64,000 nucleotides of DNA from Chitinophagaceae bacterium (GTDB taxonomy: Bacteria; Bacteroidota; Bacteroidia; Chitinophagales; Chitinophagaceae): positions 49,405 through 113,404 of the forward strand of contig JAMLGT010000013.1 in the NCBI GenBank assembly GCA_023957755.1, in the 5' to 3' direction. Positions 61,878-64,000 of the stretch are shown here, in pieces. Under the pieces are notes generated by a model, which saw nothing but the letters and a program-made list of their open reading frames with translations, made no database searches and was not told the DNA's origin. The position numbers and the translations under genes are program-made. Within the stretch, counting starts at the first letter, position 1. Each line of letters begins with the position of its first letter.

Positions 61878-62780
61878 ATGAAGATGCGATACCTGGTTAC
61901 ATTCTTTCTCTTATTTTTTTCAATAGGAGTAAATGCACAGAAGATTGATAAGAAGCTTGACCGCCAAATTAGAGAATTAATATCCGGGTTTCATGGAAAG
62001 ATGGGGGTCTATGTGTATGACCTTAAAAAGCATAAGGAAGTTGCAATCAATGCGGATGAAATTTATCCGACAGCGAGTATGGTTAAGATACCGATACTAA
62101 TAGGAATCATGCACAAATTACAATCCGGAGAATTAAAATTTCATCAGCGAATGACCTATACCGATTCGCTCTATTATTCAGAAGGAGATGATATTCTTGC
62201 ATCATTTAAGAGTGGAGAAACCATTGAACTCGGAAGGGTAATCTCACTGATGCTGAGCTATAGCGACAACTGTGCGAGCTTGTGGTTGCAGGGGCTTTCG
62301 GGCGGCGGCGCCGTAATCAATAATTATATGGCACAATTAGGTATGCAATCTACCAGGGTGAATAGCCGTACGCCCGGAAGGCGTGGAGACTGGGAGAAAT
62401 ACGGTTGGGGACAGACAACACCACGGGAGATAGCCTCATTAATGAAAATGATTAAAGAAAACAAAATAATTGACAGGAAGTATAGTGAAAAAATGCTCCG
62501 CATGCTCGGGCGTCAATACTGGGATGAAGAAGCTATTTCACAAATTCCACCCGATATTTTTGTTACAGACAAGAATGGAGCCGTGGATGCAAGCAGGGGA
62601 GAAGTACTTTTTGTAAACGGAAAACACCCTTACATCTTTGCAATCTGCTCCAGAGAAAATGAGGATGAAAGCTGGGAACCGGGCAATGAGGCCTGGGTGC
62701 TAATCAGAAAGGTATCGGCTTTACTGTGGAAATATTACAATCCGGGAAGTAACTATCAGCCTCCGTCAAGGATAGAATAA
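61878..62780 (+). CDS. Class-A beta-lactamase-like serine hydrolase (penicillin-binding fold)
   Basis: 300 aa with a signal peptide ending IGVNAQ. SxxK is TASMVK (about 67), SDN is in YSDNCAS (about 133), and KNGA takes the place of KTG (about 232). The Glu166 equivalent of class A enzymes is missing: the segment reads VNSRTPGRR. This suggests a transpeptidase, carboxypeptidase or non-lactamase hydrolase acting on cell wall. murB begins 15 bp downstream, which supports a cell-wall role. Confidence 0.82.
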   Translation: MKMRYLVTFFLLFFSIGVNAQKIDKKLDRQIRELISGFHGKMGVYVYDLKKHKEVAINADEIYPTASMVKIPILIGIMHKLQSGELKFHQRMTYTDSLYYSEGDDILASFKSGETIELGRVISLMLSYSDNCASLWLQGLSGGGAVINNYMAQLGMQSTRVNSRTPGRRGDWEKYGWGQTTPREIASLMKMIKENKIIDRKYSEKMLRMLGRQYWDEEAISQIPPDIFVTDKNGAVDASRGEVLFVNGKHPYIFAICSRENEDESWEPGNEAWVLIRKVSALLWKYYNPGSNYQPPSRIE

Positions 62781-62795
62781 CAAATTAATGATATC

Positions 62796-63803
62796 ATGGA
62801 GGTGCGTCACCATTTTGATTTAACGGGGTATAATACTTTCGGCATACAGGCTACCGCTGAATACTTTGCGGAGTTTTCAGATGTAGAAGCATTGAAGGAA
62901 CTCGTTGCCTACTCACATGATAAGAACCTTATGATTTTAGGAGGTGGGAGTAATATACTGATCACTCATGATATTTCGGGTTACGTATTGCATAACCGGA
63001 TGGTGGGTATAAGTGTAGTTGATGAAACTGAAAATCACGTATATGTATGTGCGGAAGCAGGAACAGTGTGGCACGACTTAGTGAAGCATTGTGTAAACAA
63101 AGGATGGGGGGGGATAGAGAATCTCTCGCTGATTCCGGGTACGGTGGGGGCCGCTCCCATACAGAATATCGGAGCCTACGGAGCCGAACTTAAGGACAGC
63201 TTCTTTGAGTTGGAAGCATTGCATTTATCTGATTTGCAAATACATCGGTTTGATGCGAAAGATTGCCTATTGGGTTATCGTGACAGCATTTTTAAAAGAG
63301 CGTATAAGGGAAAGTATGTTATCCTAAACGTCACGCTCAGGTTGGCTAAGAATCCTGTGCCCAACACTTCTTACCACTCCCTTCAAAAAGAATTGGCGGC
63401 ATTGAGATTGCTCTCAATAACTATCAAAGATGTTTCGGAAACTGTAATTCGTATCAGAAGGTCTAAATTGCCCGACCCTAAACAAATAGGGAATGCAGGC
63501 AGCTTTTTTAAGAATCCGGTGATAGAAAAAGATAAGTTTCTTTTTCTACTGAAAGGCTTCCCAAAGATGCCACATTTCGATATGGGAGATAAAGTGAAAA
63601 TTCCTGCGGCGTGGCTGATAGAACAACTGGGCTTCAAAGGATACCGCCAAGGAGATGCGGGTTGTCATGTCGATCAACCCTTAGTACTTGTCAACTATGG
63701 AAATGCTACCGGGCAACAAATATTGAATCTCAGTGAATCAATAATCAGGAAAGTAAAGCAGTCATTTGATATCGCCCTGGAAAGAGAAGTGAATGTGGTA
63801 TAG
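62796..63803 (+). CDS. murB: UDP-N-acetylenolpyruvoylglucosamine reductase (MurB)
   Basis: 335 aa. FAD-binding LILGGGSNILI-type motif (MILGGGSNIL, about 50), the GIENLSLIPGTVGAAPIQNIGAYGAE segment (about 110) and GNAGSFFKNPV (about 232) are clear. It is type I MurB with the YG..H...HN C-terminal pattern (GYRQGDAGCHVDQPLVLVN). It reduces UDP-GlcNAc-enolpyruvate to UDP-MurNAc in peptidoglycan synthesis. The hydrolase gene ends 15 bp upstream. Confidence 0.97.
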   Translation: MEVRHHFDLTGYNTFGIQATAEYFAEFSDVEALKELVAYSHDKNLMILGGGSNILITHDISGYVLHNRMVGISVVDETENHVYVCAEAGTVWHDLVKHCVNKGWGGIENLSLIPGTVGAAPIQNIGAYGAELKDSFFELEALHLSDLQIHRFDAKDCLLGYRDSIFKRAYKGKYVILNVTLRLAKNPVPNTSYHSLQKELAALRLLSITIKDVSETVIRIRRSKLPDPKQIGNAGSFFKNPVIEKDKFLFLLKGFPKMPHFDMGDKVKIPAAWLIEQLGFKGYRQGDAGCHVDQPLVLVNYGNATGQQILNLSESIIRKVKQSFDIALEREVNVV

Positions 63804-63852
63804 CCTTGTGGATGTGCAAATAGTGTAAGCTCTCATATGTGTTGTAGCTGTT

Positions 63853-64000
63853 CTCAATTCTATAAGTAAAATTCAAATCAATAGCGCAAGCGTCCCGCTT
63901 GTCCCAGAAAAGGGCTTAAGTTTTTTAGATGTTGGCTTGGCAAAAGCGTGACGCTTGTGCCATTATAGAGTCTGAGTTTTCAATTCTATAAATTAAATTC
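63853..64000. repeat. REP-like palindromes after murB
   Basis: CAAGCG-tcc-CGCTTG (63887-63901) and AAGCGT-g-ACGCTT (63944-63956) are short perfect palindromes, like the core of the cluster at 47874. They lie between copies of TCAATTCTATAA at about 63853 and 63980, so a repeat array may continue past the window end. Confidence 0.6.

Overview
The window looks like a chromosomal segment of a Bacteroidota species, probably in or near Chitinophagaceae (the family is my inference). Several genes are preceded by the phylum's -7 promoter element TAnnTTTG. Gene content fits too: GLPGLI-family protein, carboxypeptidase-regulatory/TonB-type outer-membrane receptors, PepSY-like secreted protein, RteC regulators and CTnDOT-type mobile-element genes. 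No rRNA, tRNA or CRISPR array was seen.

Layout. (1) 1-1.94 kb: a metallophosphoesterase translationally coupled to a MurG-like glycosyltransferase. (2) 2.1-10.2 kb: a complete phosphate locus, with outer-membrane porin, pstSCAB, phoU, and a PhoB/PhoR-type response regulator and kinase. (3) 10.2-17 kb: a second OmpR-type two-component system, a secreted phosphoesterase, a broken diacylglycerol-kinase gene, a PAP2 lipid phosphatase, an EptA-like phosphoethanolamine transferase and a PepSY-like protein. Three promoters here share a tandem 11-bp repeat TTCnAAAT just upstream of the -7 element, which points to one lipid-A/envelope regulon run by the second two-component system. (4) 17-27.7 kb: TolC/adaptor/RND efflux genes followed by a beta-propeller protein, a TonB-type receptor, an HD hydrolase, a PAP2 phosphatase and a half-size EamA transporter, all on one strand with short gaps.

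(5) 27.7-41.4 kb: a CTnDOT-like excision module (rteC, HTH protein, DUF3945 protein, topoisomerase, ORF6N protein, MT-A70 methylase, DUF1896 protein, giant methylase-helicase) with a second rteC at the other edge. The giant gene carries a frameshift, and no integrase, relaxase or tra gene is present, so the module looks stranded. (6) 41.4-48 kb: an accessory zone with ~320-bp tandem repeats, a chimeric gene remnant, an Rrf2 regulator with a QorB-like oxidoreductase, a RES-Xre toxin-antitoxin pair and an AbiE toxin-antitoxin pair whose toxin is frameshifted through its active site. Near-identical 68-bp direct repeats flank the two toxin-antitoxin modules.

(7) 48-64 kb: housekeeping and envelope genes: GLPGLI protein with an outer-membrane receptor, methyltransferase, mutL, valS, aat with clpS (N-degron pathway), small hypothetical proteins, a class-A-beta-lactamase-like serine hydrolase and murB. 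Between them lie a 178-bp tandem repeat and REP-like palindromes. The strongest candidates for something undescribed are the TTCnAAAT lipid-A regulon, the repeat block at 41.5-42.4 kb and the repeat-flanked toxin-antitoxin island.
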